A stretch of DNA of 64,000 bases. Origin: Marinobacterium rhizophilum (GTDB lineage: Bacteria > Pseudomonadota > Gammaproteobacteria > Pseudomonadales > Balneatricaceae). The position numbers and the translations under genes were made by a program. The stretch spans positions 2,232,001 through 2,296,000 of the forward strand of contig NZ_CP073347.1 of the NCBI RefSeq assembly GCF_024397915.1. The letters run 5' to 3'. Of this stretch, positions 33,605 through 43,551 are shown piece by piece. Position 1 is the stretch's first letter. Every line of letters begins with the position of its first letter. The notes beneath the pieces were generated by a model. The model made no database searches. It saw only the letters and a list, made by a program, of their open reading frames with translations, and was not told the DNA's origin.

Positions 33605-35008
33605 CTAAAGATTGTAGACAAACACCACCAGCACCGCCGCCGGGCTGAGAAAGCGCAGCACGAAACGAAACAGGCTGAATACAGCGCCCTGCCCCAGCCC
33701 TATGCCATCGCGCAGTGTTTCGGCCTTCATGGCCCAACCGGCATAGAGCGCGATCGCCAGGCCACCCAGCGGCAGCGCCAGATTCGATACCAGGAAGTCG
33801 AACAGATCGAACAGCGTCTTGCCTTCGAAACGGGCCATGAAGTCCAGCGGGTGGAAGTCGGCCCATATATTGAACGACAGCACCGTGCAGACCCCGAGTA
33901 GCCAGATCGTGCCGCCGGATAGCAATGCCCCCAGCATGCGGCCAACACCCTTGTCTTCCAGCCACTCCACCACCGGCTCTATCATGGAGATAGCCGAGGT
34001 GACGGCGGCCACCAGCAGCAACACAAAGAACAGGGTGCCAAAGAGCACACCGCCGGTCATCTGGCCAAAGGCCAGCGGCAGAGTGACGAAAATCAGTCCC
34101 GGGCCGGCACCCGGCTCAAGCCCGTTGGCGAACACCAGTGGGAAGATCGCAAGGCCCGCCAGCAGCGCCACCAGGGTATCCAGCACACCAATGGTTACGA
34201 CAGTACGGGCGATATTAACCTGCTTGGGCAGGTAGGAGCCGTAGGCCATCATCACGCAGATACCGGTGCTGAGAGTAAAGAAGGCATGCCCCAGGGCCGT
34301 CAGTACACCTTCGGTGGTCAGCTTGCTGAAATCCGGCGTGAACAGAAAATCCAGCGCCTGGCCAAAGTTGCCGCGCACCGCCGCATAGCCCACCAGCACC
34401 AGCAGCAGTACAAACAGCAATGGCATCAGCAGCTTGATACTGCGCTCCATGCCGGCACGCACGCCGGAGCCTGCAATCACCACCACCAGCAGCATGAACA
34501 GGCTGTGCCACAGCAGCAACGCCGCCGGATCGGCCAGCAACTGGCCAAAGAGCCCCCCAATGGTGGCGGCGTCAGCACCGCTGAAGGAGCCTTCGGCGGC
34601 CAGGCCTACATAGGCCAGCGACCAGCCGCCGACGACGGAATAGAATGACAACAGCACGAAGGCGGCGACAAAACCGATCCAGGCGACCCAGCCCCAGCGC
34701 GCCGACACGCCATCGCGCCGGGCCAGCTGTGCCATGCCCTGAATCGGGCTGCAGCCACTGCGCCGCCCCAGCAGGACTTCGGCGGCCAGAATGGGCAGAC
34801 CGACCACAAAGATGCACAGCAGGTACACCAGCACAAAGGCGCCACCACCGTTTTCTCCGGTGATATAGGGAAACTTCCAGATATTGCCCAGACCGACGGC
34901 AGAGCCGGTGGCCGCGAGAATAAAGGCCAGGCGCGAAGACCACTGCGGATGCGTGACAGTACCTGCGCTGGCGGCATTGCTGGCTGGGGCCGATTCGGCT
35001 CGGGACAT
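33605..35008 (-). CDS. Sodium-dependent transporter of the NSS/SNF family
   Basis: LeuT-type sodium symporter for amino acids or similar small molecules, in the inner membrane. The N-terminal signature WSSRLAFILAATGSAVGLGNIWKFPY, holding the substrate- and Na+-binding unwound helix 1, is followed by about eleven further membrane segments over 467 residues. The ATG at 35008 is chosen because GAGG lies about 9 bases upstream and because it puts the NSS signature near residue 22; a longer frame from 35116 lacks this. The substrate cannot be read from sequence. Confidence 0.9.
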   Translation of the reverse strand: MSRAESAPASNAASAGTVTHPQWSSRLAFILAATGSAVGLGNIWKFPYITGENGGGAFVLVYLLCIFVVGLPILAAEVLLGRRSGCSPIQGMAQLARRDGVSARWGWVAWIGFVAAFVLLSFYSVVGGWSLAYVGLAAEGSFSGADAATIGGLFGQLLADPAALLLWHSLFMLLVVVIAGSGVRAGMERSIKLLMPLLFVLLLVLVGYAAVRGNFGQALDFLFTPDFSKLTTEGVLTALGHAFFTLSTGICVMMAYGSYLPKQVNIARTVVTIGVLDTLVALLAGLAIFPLVFANGLEPGAGPGLIFVTLPLAFGQMTGGVLFGTLFFVLLLVAAVTSAISMIEPVVEWLEDKGVGRMLGALLSGGTIWLLGVCTVLSFNIWADFHPLDFMARFEGKTLFDLFDFLVSNLALPLGGLAIALYAGWAMKAETLRDGIGLGQGAVFSLFRFVLRFLSPAAVLVVFVYNL

Positions 35009-35261
35009 CAAACTATTCCTCACTCTGCAACGCACCTGGCGGGATAACGCAGGTACGCCGGGCCCCAGCCGATAGGCTGCAGCCGTTTGAATTATGCCCG
35101 GGACATCGGTCGCCACGGCGCCTCAGCGTCTGGGTCCTGCCCCGTAACGGATACGGCGGGCTTGTGGCCCTGTCCGCAAATTTTCGCGCGCAAGAATAGC
35201 ATAAAATCCCGCGACGGCATCGCCAGCGGCCAACCGCCGGGGCAACAGCCGGGCCGCCGCC

Positions 35262-36905
35262 TCAGGCGTCGCGCACCTGCTCGCGGATCTGCTTCTTGTC
35301 GAGCTTGCCGACACTGGTTTTGGGGATTGCCTCGACAATACGAATGTCGTCCGGTACCGCCCACTTGCTGATCTGGCCCTGGCTGACAAACTGCATCAGG
35401 TGCTGCTGCAGGGCGCCCGGCTCCAACTCAGCCCCCGCTGCCAGCACCACCAGCGCCAGCGGGCGCTCGCCCCAGCGCGCATCCGGCACCCCCACCACCG
35501 CCACCTCGGCCACGGCGGCATGCAGGCTGATAAGGTTCTCGATCCGCAGCGAGCACACCCACTCCCCGCCGGTCTTGATCACATCCTTGATGCGGTCACG
35601 AATCTGGATCATGCCCCCCGGCGTGATGCTGGCGACATCACCGGTATGCATCCAGCCGCCCTGCCACAGCTGGGCACCTGTTTGCGCGTCCCGGTAATAG
35701 CCCTGGGTGAGCCAGGGGGCCCGTACCACGATTTCGCCCAGGCTCGCGCCATCCTCGGGCACCCGTTGCCCGGCCGCATCGATCAGGTGCAGATCCACCA
35801 GCTGTACGGGAATCCCGGCGGCCATGCGTGCTTCCAGTTGCTGCTCCAGCGGCAGTTCGTGCTGCCCGGGTTCAAGAAAGGACGCACTCAGCAGCGGACA
35901 GCTTTCGGACAGCCCGTAACCGGTAAAGAACTCGATACCCCGCGCCGCCATCTGGCGCACCAGGCTTTCGGTGGGAGCCGCCCCACCGGTCAGCAGCTTC
36001 CAGCCAGTGAGGTCGGTTTTGGCGGCCTCTTCACAGTTGAGCAGCATCTGCAGCACCGTCGGCACGCCATGGGAAAAGGTGACGCCCTCTTCCCTGAACA
36101 GGCGCACCAGGCGATCGGGATCGTAGCGCCCGGGATAGACCTGCTTTACCCCCAGCATCGTCGCCGCGTAGGGTACGCCCCAGGCATGCACATGGAACAT
36201 GGGTGTCATGGGCATGTACACATCCTCGGAGCGCAGCAGCGCAAAGCCCTCGTAGGCCGCCAGGGTCGTCGTCATGCTCAGGGTATGCAGCACCAGCTGG
36301 CGGTGGCTGAAGTAGACGCCCTTGGGGTTGCCGGTGGTGCCCGTGGTGTAAAAAGTGGTGGCGACGGAGTTCTCGTCGAAATCGGGAAAGTCATAGGTAC
36401 TGTCGGCCCCGGCCAGCAGCGCCTCGTACTCCCCCAGCGGCGACAGGCGGGTACTGCCTGGCACAGGTGCATCACTGAGCTGGATATAGCCGTGCACGCT
36501 CGGCAACTGTGGCGCCAGCGCCTCGATCAGCGGCAGGAAGTCATCGTGCACCAGCACCAGGCTGTCCTGCGCATGCGCCATGGTATAGCCCACCTGATCA
36601 GGGCTCAGGCGCACATTCACATGGTGCAGCACGGCACCGATCATCGGCACCGCGAAATAGGCCTCCAGGTAGCGATGGCTGTCCCAGTCCATCACCGCGA
36701 CGGTATCACCCTCATTGATGCCCGCCGCCCTCAGCACATGGGCCAGCCGGCAAATACGCGCGTTGAGTTCCTGGTAGTTGTAGCGCGAGCTGCCATGTAC
36801 GATCTCCCGCTGCGGCGCGTAGCGCCGACCGGACAGCAGCAGACTCTTGATCAATAGCGGATAGGGATAAGCGCCCTCGGCGGGCTCGATAATTTTTGTT
36901 GGCAT
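35262..36905 (-). CDS. AMP-dependent acyl-CoA ligase
   Basis: Adenylate-forming enzyme that activates a carboxylic acid to its CoA thioester. The 547-residue protein has the P-loop-like TTFYTTGTTGNPKGVYFSHRQ, the adenine-pocket TGYGLSESCPLLS, the GWMHTGDVA hinge region, DRIKDVIKTGGEWV and the C-terminal catalytic lysine in TSVGKLDKKQIREQ. It resembles medium-chain (AlkK-like) and methylmercaptopropionate-CoA (DmdB) ligases; these cannot be separated here. It is divergent from the large GT51 gene and 253 bases upstream of the NSS transporter. Confidence 0.9.
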   Translation of the reverse strand: MPTKIIEPAEGAYPYPLLIKSLLLSGRRYAPQREIVHGSSRYNYQELNARICRLAHVLRAAGINEGDTVAVMDWDSHRYLEAYFAVPMIGAVLHHVNVRLSPDQVGYTMAHAQDSLVLVHDDFLPLIEALAPQLPSVHGYIQLSDAPVPGSTRLSPLGEYEALLAGADSTYDFPDFDENSVATTFYTTGTTGNPKGVYFSHRQLVLHTLSMTTTLAAYEGFALLRSEDVYMPMTPMFHVHAWGVPYAATMLGVKQVYPGRYDPDRLVRLFREEGVTFSHGVPTVLQMLLNCEEAAKTDLTGWKLLTGGAAPTESLVRQMAARGIEFFTGYGLSESCPLLSASFLEPGQHELPLEQQLEARMAAGIPVQLVDLHLIDAAGQRVPEDGASLGEIVVRAPWLTQGYYRDAQTGAQLWQGGWMHTGDVASITPGGMIQIRDRIKDVIKTGGEWVCSLRIENLISLHAAVAEVAVVGVPDARWGERPLALVVLAAGAELEPGALQQHLMQFVSQGQISKWAVPDDIRIVEAIPKTSVGKLDKKQIREQVRDA

Positions 36906-37305
36906 GGTGGGTTCCCGCAGTAGCTGTAAATGACAGCTTCAGTATGGAAGCCAGGTGCCCAGGCGCCAGCGGCGCAGACGGTTGAGTGCCGGTGCTGCGC
37001 CAGCGCCAGCAACGAAACCCGCAACAGAGCCAGGCCGGCCTCGCCACTGAACCAAACGCCAGCGTAACCCGTTGCAGGACCGTCTTTCGCCCCTTTATTG
37101 GCCCTGCAGCCTCGGCCGAGGGTCGCCAGAGCCGGGGCTGCAAAATATTCCCGGCGCGCCACTGGCGCACAGCCCCGGGGCAATGCTATTGATGTGAAAG
37201 CGATAAGCTCGCTACGCGGGGCGCGTTGGCGATATAAAGAAGGTTGCTGTCAGTGATGACTATACTGACATCGGTTGTCATGATGTATGTAACGGGATCA
37301 TGTGA
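36906..37305. other. Divergent intergenic region, acyl-CoA ligase / GT51 gene
   Basis: About 400 bases serving two divergent genes. The left part is GC-rich with no clear signal. Nearer the GT51 gene there is a short inverted repeat, TGACA-N5-TGTCA (37266-37280), in an AT-richer patch, which could be an operator or overlap a promoter. No gene, terminator or RNA was recognised. Confidence 0.4.
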
Positions 37306-40300
37306 ATGGGGGCGTCTTTGCAATCTGATGTACCTGGGACGGCCAACGCCAAAAAGGGAATACGCTTGGCAATACCCCCTGCGCGCAAGCCGCACCGCTG
37401 GCGCTCCATACTGCTCTTCTGGGTCTCTCCGGCGGTCACCATCGCCGCCATCGCCGGCCTGCTCGCGACCCATGAGATTCGTACCGCCGAATTGCAGTCC
37501 AGGGAGCTGAGCCGCTACGCCCAGACACTGCAATATACGCTGCAACCCGGCCCCAGCGACGCCATTCTGTACCCGCAACACGGCCCCTTTGACCTGCGCC
37601 TGGGTTACGCACGCCTGCCTGAACTGCTTGAGCGAGCGCAGCGGCAAAACTTCGAGATTCTGCAACAGGCACGCTTTTCACAGCCGCTGCTCAACTACGG
37701 CCAGCGCGGCCTGCCCGTCCCCTACCCGGAAAAAACCCAGGCGGGCCTGGCCATTTACGATTGTCGCAAGGAGCCGCTGTACAACTTCGCCTACCCGCAG
37801 CAGCACTACAGCAGCTTTTCCGTCATCCCGCCGCTGGTGGTGCACAGCCTGCTGTTTATCGAGAACCGCGACCTGCTGGACCCGGCGCAGCCCCGCGCCA
37901 ACCCCGCCGTCGACTGGCCCCGCTTCGTCAAGGCGGCGCTGTCTCAGCTGGGCAAGCGCCTGGACCTTGCCAGCGATACGGCGGGGGGCAGCACCCTGGC
38001 CACCCAGCTGGAAAAATACCGCCATTCCCCCCGGGGCCTGACCGACTCGCCGAATGAAAAGCTGCGACAGATGTTTTCCGCCAGTGTGCGCGCCTACCAG
38101 CAGGGTCCCGATACGCTGCAATGGCGCCAGCGCGTGGTGCGCGACTACCTCAACACGGTCCCGCTGGCCGCGGCGCCCGGGCACGGCGAAGTCCATGGGC
38201 TGGCCGCCGGTCTGAAGGTGTGGTTCAACGCCGATTTTGACCGCCTCAATCAGCTGCTCGGCGCGGCTGGCACCGCCGGGTCCACTGATTCGCAGAACCT
38301 GGCAGCACAGGGTCAGGCCCTGCGCCAGGTCCTGTCCCTGCTGATTGCCCAGCGCCGGCCCTCCTATTACCTCAACCGCGGCCGCGAAGACCTGTCGACA
38401 CTGACCGACAGCCATGTACGCCTGCTGGCCCGGGCCGGGCTGATAGACGATGCCCTGCAAAGCGCGGCGCTACAGAGCAAGGTCGAGTTCCGCGACTGGG
38501 TCAACACGCCGATCCAGCACCAGATCGACAGCACCAAGGGCATCAACGTCGCCCGCGGTCGCCTGTCGAGCCTGCTCGGCCTGCCGCTGTACGACCTCGA
38601 CCGGCTCGACCTGGCCGCCGGCAGCACCCTGGCAGGCCCCTTGCAGCGCGAGGTCAGCCAGTACCTGCGTCGCCTGGCAGACCCGGAATTCGCCACCGAA
38701 ATCGGTTTGCTGGGGGAGCGCCTGCTGTCTGCCAACAACACCGACCAGGTGCGCTACAGTTTTACCCTGTTCGAGCGCAGTGCGGACGGCAACCGGGTGC
38801 GGGTGCAAACCGACAACACCGACCAGCCATTTGATATCAACGAGGGTAGCAAGCTCGAGCTCGGGTCCACCGCCAAGCTGCGGGTGCTGGCCCACTACCT
38901 GGGCGTGATCGCCGAACTGCATCAGCGCTTTGCCGGCCTCAGCCGGGCGGAATTGCTGGCGGTCGAGATAGCGCCGGACGACTACCTCACCCGCTGGGTA
39001 CAGGACTACCTGGCCCGGGGGCACGACCCCGAACTTGAAGCCATGCTTGCAGCCGCCATGGAGCGGCGCTACTCCGCCAGCCCCTACGAGCGCTTTTTCA
39101 CCGGCGGCGGCCTGCATACCTTCAGCAACTTTCGCCGCGAAGACAACGGCCGCCAGGCGACGGTACGCGAAGCCGTGCAGGAATCCCTCAACCTGCCCTT
39201 CGTGCGCCTGCTGCGCGACCTGGTGCGCTACAGCATCTACCAGGGGCCAATCAATGCCGCCGGACTGCTCAAGGATGACAGGGACCCCCGGCGCGAGGAT
39301 TACCTGCGCCGCTTTGCCGACAAGGAAGGCCGCGTTTTTCTACTGCGCTTCTGGCGCAAGTACCGTAACAAGACTCCGGACGAGCAACTGGATATCTTCC
39401 TGGACGGTCTGCGCCAGACCCCGGTACGCCTGGCCGCCGTACACCGTTACCTGAAACCCGACTCCAGCCAGGCGCAGTTCGATACCTTTCTGCGCGAGCG
39501 CCTGCCGGGCGAAAACCTGACCGAAAAGGAACTCACCGGCCTGTATGAGAAATACGGCCCGGGCGCTTTCAACCTCACGGACCAGGGCTATATCGCCCGG
39601 GTGCACCCGCTGGAGCTCTGGCTGCTGCGCTACCGCCTGGAACACTCCATCGCCACCTTCGCAGATGCCGTCGACGCCAGCGAAACCCAGCGCCAGGATG
39701 TGTACCGCTGGCTGTTCCGCACCCGTCACAAGAGCGCCCGGGACAGCCGTATCCGCACCATGCTGGAGGTCGAAGCCTTCCTCGATATTCATGAACGCTG
39801 GCAGCGCCTGGGCTTCCCGTTCGAGCACCTGGTGCCCTCCCTGGCCACGGCGCTGGGCAGCTCAGGCGACCGCCCGGCGGCGTTGGCGGAACTCATGGGC
39901 ATCATCATGAATGACGGCGTGCGCCTGCCAAGCCTGCGTATCGAGCAGCTGAACTTCGCCGTCGACACGCCCTACGAAACCCGCCTGGGGCAGCGATCCA
40001 GCAGCGGGGTACGGGTGATGCAGCCGGAGGTGGCGCGGGTACTGCGCAGCGCTTTGAATTCCGTGGTTGAAGGCGGCACGGCGCGGCGCCTGCAGGGCAC
40101 CTTCAGCGATATCCAGGGCGAACCCCTGACCCTTGGCGGCAAGACCGGCACCGGTGACAACCGCATCGAGCAGGTGGGCCGTGGCGGCCAGGTGATCAAC
40201 TCCCGCGTGCTCAACCGTACCGCCACCTTCGTGTTCTACCTGGGCCCGAACCACTTCGGTACCCTCACCGCTTTCGTGCCCGGCAGCGATGCCAAGGACT

Positions 40301-40422
40301 TTAAATTCACCTCGGCCCTGCCGGTGCAGGTACTCAAGGGCATGGCCCCCATCCTGCAACCCTACCTGCAGCCCGGCAGCCAGTGCGGAGCCCCGCTGGC
40401 GCTGCAGACAACAGCATCCTGA
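37306..40422 (+). CDS. Very large divergent GT51 transglycosylase/penicillin-binding protein
   Basis: A 1038-residue inner-membrane protein with one N-terminal membrane helix (about 34-54). The GT51-like region (about 150-330) has IENRD with Glu186, GGSTLATQLEK (227-237) and YLNTVPL. The motif expected to be RKxxExxxAxxLE reads NEKLRQMFSASVRA, so the second catalytic Glu appears to be Gln255. A transpeptidase-like region carries S521-TAK524, SLN (627-629) and KTGT from 946. The spacing between S*xxK and KTG, over 400 residues, is far larger than in ordinary class A PBPs. It is probably peptidoglycan-related; glycan-polymerising activity is doubtful. Start is the ATG at 37306, with a weak Shine-Dalgarno sequence. 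Confidence 0.8.
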   Translation: MGASLQSDVPGTANAKKGIRLAIPPARKPHRWRSILLFWVSPAVTIAAIAGLLATHEIRTAELQSRELSRYAQTLQYTLQPGPSDAILYPQHGPFDLRLGYARLPELLERAQRQNFEILQQARFSQPLLNYGQRGLPVPYPEKTQAGLAIYDCRKEPLYNFAYPQQHYSSFSVIPPLVVHSLLFIENRDLLDPAQPRANPAVDWPRFVKAALSQLGKRLDLASDTAGGSTLATQLEKYRHSPRGLTDSPNEKLRQMFSASVRAYQQGPDTLQWRQRVVRDYLNTVPLAAAPGHGEVHGLAAGLKVWFNADFDRLNQLLGAAGTAGSTDSQNLAAQGQALRQVLSLLIAQRRPSYYLNRGREDLSTLTDSHVRLLARAGLIDDALQSAALQSKVEFRDWVNTPIQHQIDSTKGINVARGRLSSLLGLPLYDLDRLDLAAGSTLAGPLQREVSQYLRRLADPEFATEIGLLGERLLSANNTDQVRYSFTLFERSADGNRVRVQTDNTDQPFDINEGSKLELGSTAKLRVLAHYLGVIAELHQRFAGLSRAELLAVEIAPDDYLTRWVQDYLARGHDPELEAMLAAAMERRYSASPYERFFTGGGLHTFSNFRREDNGRQATVREAVQESLNLPFVRLLRDLVRYSIYQGPINAAGLLKDDRDPRREDYLRRFADKEGRVFLLRFWRKYRNKTPDEQLDIFLDGLRQTPVRLAAVHRYLKPDSSQAQFDTFLRERLPGENLTEKELTGLYEKYGPGAFNLTDQGYIARVHPLELWLLRYRLEHSIATFADAVDASETQRQDVYRWLFRTRHKSARDSRIRTMLEVEAFLDIHERWQRLGFPFEHLVPSLATALGSSGDRPAALAELMGIIMNDGVRLPSLRIEQLNFAVDTPYETRLGQRSSSGVRVMQPEVARVLRSALNSVVEGGTARRLQGTFSDIQGEPLTLGGKTGTGDNRIEQVGRGGQVINSRVLNRTATFVFYLGPNHFGTLTAFVPGSDAKDFKFTSALPVQVLKGMAPILQPYLQPGSQCGAPLALQTTAS

Positions 40423-40740
40423 GGCCGCGGCCCACACAGCAGCGACACCAGCACCGGCGAACATCTGTAATATAGAGTGACAGAGCAGCTCCTGGAGGTT
40501 CATCAAACACTACTGGAAGAACGCGATCCCAGAAGAGTGCCAGCCCAACCTGATCGAGCGGCCACCAGCCATTGAAATATCGACTACAGCTGACTCACAG
40601 CAGACAAAATCCGGTCTGCCTGATCATGTAACAGCTTGCCGTACTCACAGGGTGCCAGCTGTCGCCGGTGTGCAAACATTAATACGGCCTAGCCGTTGCA
40701 AGGCATCATGCCGGCAATATGGCTTTGAAGGAAAGGTAAT
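40423..40740. other. Intergenic region after the GT51 gene
   Basis: About 318 bases of lower GC. Short open frames exist on the plus strand (for example GTG ACA GAG near 40477, about 32 codons) but none has family features. No T-rich terminator was seen. A ribosome-binding site (AAGGAAAGG) for the next gene lies at its right end. No function is proposed. Confidence 0.4.
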
Positions 40741-41295
40741 ATGAGAGATTCAAAAGACACGGATAGATCACCGCAAAGGGCAGCAGAAAAACACTTTGAG
40801 TACTTTCTCTGGAGTTCACGACTGCTTGTGATGCTGGCGGTTGTGCCCAGCCTGGCAGGTGCCACAGTGCTGTTTTTGATCGGTACTGCCGACGTCATCG
40901 GCGTCATCACTGATGCGGCCGTCTATTACTTTGCCGACGGTGCCGGTGACATCCACGATACCGTAATCCCGAAAATCATCATCGCTGTGGATATCTACCT
41001 TATTGCAATTGTTCTGCTCATTTTTGGTACTGGCGTGTATCGGCTGTTCGTTTCACCGATTGATCAGGCTGAAACTCACACCCCCGAGCATCCATTCAAT
41101 GTTCGTTCATTCGACCAGCTGAAAGACAAGATCGCCCGTGTCGTTATCCTGGCGGTCATTATTGAGTTCTTCCGCGCTGTCGTTGACATAAAATTTCAGA
41201 CACCTCTGGATGCCATCTACCTTGCCCTGGCGATACTGGCGCTCGCGGGAGGTCTCTACCTGATGAGTCATGCCCACCGAAAAGAGACGGATTGA
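40741..41295 (+). CDS. YqhA-family (UPF0114) membrane protein
   Basis: A 184-residue inner-membrane protein with four hydrophobic segments (about 28-55, 80-102, 127-145, 152-172), the layout of UPF0114/YqhA. The N-terminus includes AEKHFEYFLWSSRLLVMLAVVPS, typical of the family. Function is unknown. AAGGAAAGG lies before the ATG. The surrounding DNA is less GC-rich than the rest of the window, hinting at separate acquisition. Confidence 0.85.
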   Translation: MRDSKDTDRSPQRAAEKHFEYFLWSSRLLVMLAVVPSLAGATVLFLIGTADVIGVITDAAVYYFADGAGDIHDTVIPKIIIAVDIYLIAIVLLIFGTGVYRLFVSPIDQAETHTPEHPFNVRSFDQLKDKIARVVILAVIIEFFRAVVDIKFQTPLDAIYLALAILALAGGLYLMSHAHRKETD

Positions 41296-41398
41296 CCAGC
41301 ACCCGGTACCTGCTGGCTTAGACCTGACAAGCATGCAAAACGCGGGGGCCACAGATTCGCTTCGTCGCAGTGAATAGCCGCCCGAACGCGCTGCACTT

Positions 41399-43312
41399 TC
41401 AGCGCCCCAACCGCCGCTCCACTTCCTCCAGCACCCGCTGAAACGGCTGCGCCCCCAGGCTGCCATAGGCGCTGTGCTTGCGCAGCCGAAAGGTCGCCGG
41501 GCTCGACAGGCCGCAGAGAAAGCGGGCCAGCTGGCGCGGGTGCTGCAGGGCCGCCTGCTGTTCTGCGATCAGCGCCTCGATACTCTGTTGCTGCGCTGCA
41601 GACAGGGGCGTATCTGCCTGGTCCGGCAAGGTACGCGGGCCGGAATCCATACAACTGCTGCACTGGCCGCAGGGCTCGGCCAGCTCGTCGCCGAAGTAGC
41701 CGCACAGCTGGGCCGGCAGGCAGCGGGTATCGGCGGCATAATCCAGCACCTGTTGCAGGCGCGACAGGCTCTGGGCTTCACGCCTGACAAAGAGCTGCCC
41801 GAGCCGGGCACCGAGTTCTGCCAAATCCGGCAGCTGCAGCCGCCGGTATTGCTGGCGCACCCCTTTCACCTGGGTGCTGATGCTGCCCTGGGATTCCAGG
41901 TACTGCAGTGCTTTGAGCAGGCGCTCGCGCGGCTCGCCCAGCGCTTCTGCCGCCTCGGTGACATCCAGCGTCAGCCAGATGCGCCCCTGCTTGCCGCTGG
42001 CGAACAGGCGCTGCAAAAACTCGGCCCTGGCGGGGTCAAAGCCCTGCAGCAGCTGCGCCTGGGGCAGCTCGAAGCGAATCTGGTAGGTGCTGTAGAAAGG
42101 CCCGGTGCCGGCGATCACGCCTTCAAGCTCCAGGTAGGTGAGCACCGTGTTGATCACCAGCGGGCGGATATCGAAGTGGTTCGACAGGTCATAGACCGCG
42201 ATATCGAAGGTCTGCCCGAGTGACAACAGATGACCGATAAGCGCATCCAGGTGCTCCGGCACCGGCGTGTCGCCGTAGGTGAAGTTTTCCAGCACGCGGA
42301 TATCGTCCGGGCAGGCGAACAGCTCGCAGCGCGAGGCTCCGCCATCACGCCCGGCGCGGCCAATTTCCTGCATGTAGTTTTCCAGCGACTTGGGCAGGTT
42401 GTAGTGGTACACGGCGCGGATATCAGCCTTGTCGATGCCCATGCCAAAGGCGATGGTCGCCACCACTGTGTCGGCCTCCCCCGCCATAAAGGCATTCTGG
42501 ATAGACTCGCGCACCTCCGGCTTCATGCCGGCGTGGTACGCCCAGGCACGGATACCGGCGCTCTGCAGCTGCGCCGCTACCTGCTCCGCCTGCTGCTGCA
42601 GTGTCACGTAAACGATGCTCGCCTCGCCGGGCGCGGCCTGCAGCGCGCGCAACAGCAGCGGCAGCTTCTCAGAATCGCGGCAGGGCCTGACAGCCAGCGC
42701 CAGGTTGGGGCGGTAAAAGCCGGTATGGATATGGTTTTGTGCAGGAATGCCGAACTGGCGACAGATATCCTCGGCCACCGAGGGCGTTGCGGTGGCGGTG
42801 AGCGCCAGTACGCGCTGCGCCTGCAGGTCCCGCGCGAGTTGCGCAAGCTTGAGGTAATCCGGGCGAAAATTGTGGCCCCACTCGGAAATACAGTGGGCCT
42901 CGTCCACCGCCAGCAGGCCAATCCGCAGCCCCTTGAGCAGCGACAGAAAGCGCTCGTTTTGCAGCCGCTCGGGCGCCACGTAGAGCAGCTTCAGCTCGCC
43001 ACTGCGCATCTGGGCATAGGTTTCGCGCACCTCCGCGGCACTGCGACTCGAATCCAGCCGGGCGGCGGCAATGCCACGGGCCTGCAAGGCGCTGACCTGG
43101 TCCTGCATCAGCGCGATCAGGGGGGATACCACCAGGGTCAGGCCGTCGATCAGCAGGGCAGGCAGCTGATAGCACAGGCTCTTGCCGCCACCGGTAGGAA
43201 AGACCGTCAGCACGGACTCGCCGTTTAGCAGCCGCTCGATGGCCGCCTGCTGACCCTCGCGAAACGCCTGCAGCCCGAAGGTGGATCTCAGTGTTTGCAG
43301 TGCAGCATTCAT
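41399..43312 (-). CDS. recQ: ATP-dependent DNA helicase RecQ
   Basis: 3'-5' superfamily 2 helicase of recombination and fork repair. The 637-residue protein has Walker A FPTGGGKSLCYQLPAL near residue 40, the DEAH box in VDEAHCISEWGHNFRPDYLKL, motif III ALTATATPSV, and motif VI YMQEIGRAGRDG. The RecQ-C zinc site appears as CLPAQLCGYF...EPCGQCSSC. A C-terminal HRDC domain is not obvious, although the tail aligns loosely with one. GGGAG precedes the ATG. It is divergent from a CBS gene. Confidence 0.94.
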   Translation of the reverse strand: MNAALQTLRSTFGLQAFREGQQAAIERLLNGESVLTVFPTGGGKSLCYQLPALLIDGLTLVVSPLIALMQDQVSALQARGIAAARLDSSRSAAEVRETYAQMRSGELKLLYVAPERLQNERFLSLLKGLRIGLLAVDEAHCISEWGHNFRPDYLKLAQLARDLQAQRVLALTATATPSVAEDICRQFGIPAQNHIHTGFYRPNLALAVRPCRDSEKLPLLLRALQAAPGEASIVYVTLQQQAEQVAAQLQSAGIRAWAYHAGMKPEVRESIQNAFMAGEADTVVATIAFGMGIDKADIRAVYHYNLPKSLENYMQEIGRAGRDGGASRCELFACPDDIRVLENFTYGDTPVPEHLDALIGHLLSLGQTFDIAVYDLSNHFDIRPLVINTVLTYLELEGVIAGTGPFYSTYQIRFELPQAQLLQGFDPARAEFLQRLFASGKQGRIWLTLDVTEAAEALGEPRERLLKALQYLESQGSISTQVKGVRQQYRRLQLPDLAELGARLGQLFVRREAQSLSRLQQVLDYAADTRCLPAQLCGYFGDELAEPCGQCSSCMDSGPRTLPDQADTPLSAAQQQSIEALIAEQQAALQHPRQLARFLCGLSSPATFRLRKHSAYGSLGAQPFQRVLEEVERRLGR

Positions 43313-43551
43313 GTACGGTTACTCCCTGTGCCGGTTCGTTCAGCCCGTTATTATACAGCCATCCCCGGCCACCAGCCGGCCACCTCACGTAGCCATGCGC
43401 AGGCGCTGTGCCGCTCACGGCATCGAACCGGAAAATCCGATCTATCCTGTAGGTAAAAGCCCATAGTTAAAGGAGGGTTTTGGTCGTCATTGGGCGTCTC
43501 CCAAAGCCGGAATGCTGCAAGAGTCGCCGCCATAACCCGGGGGATGAAGCC

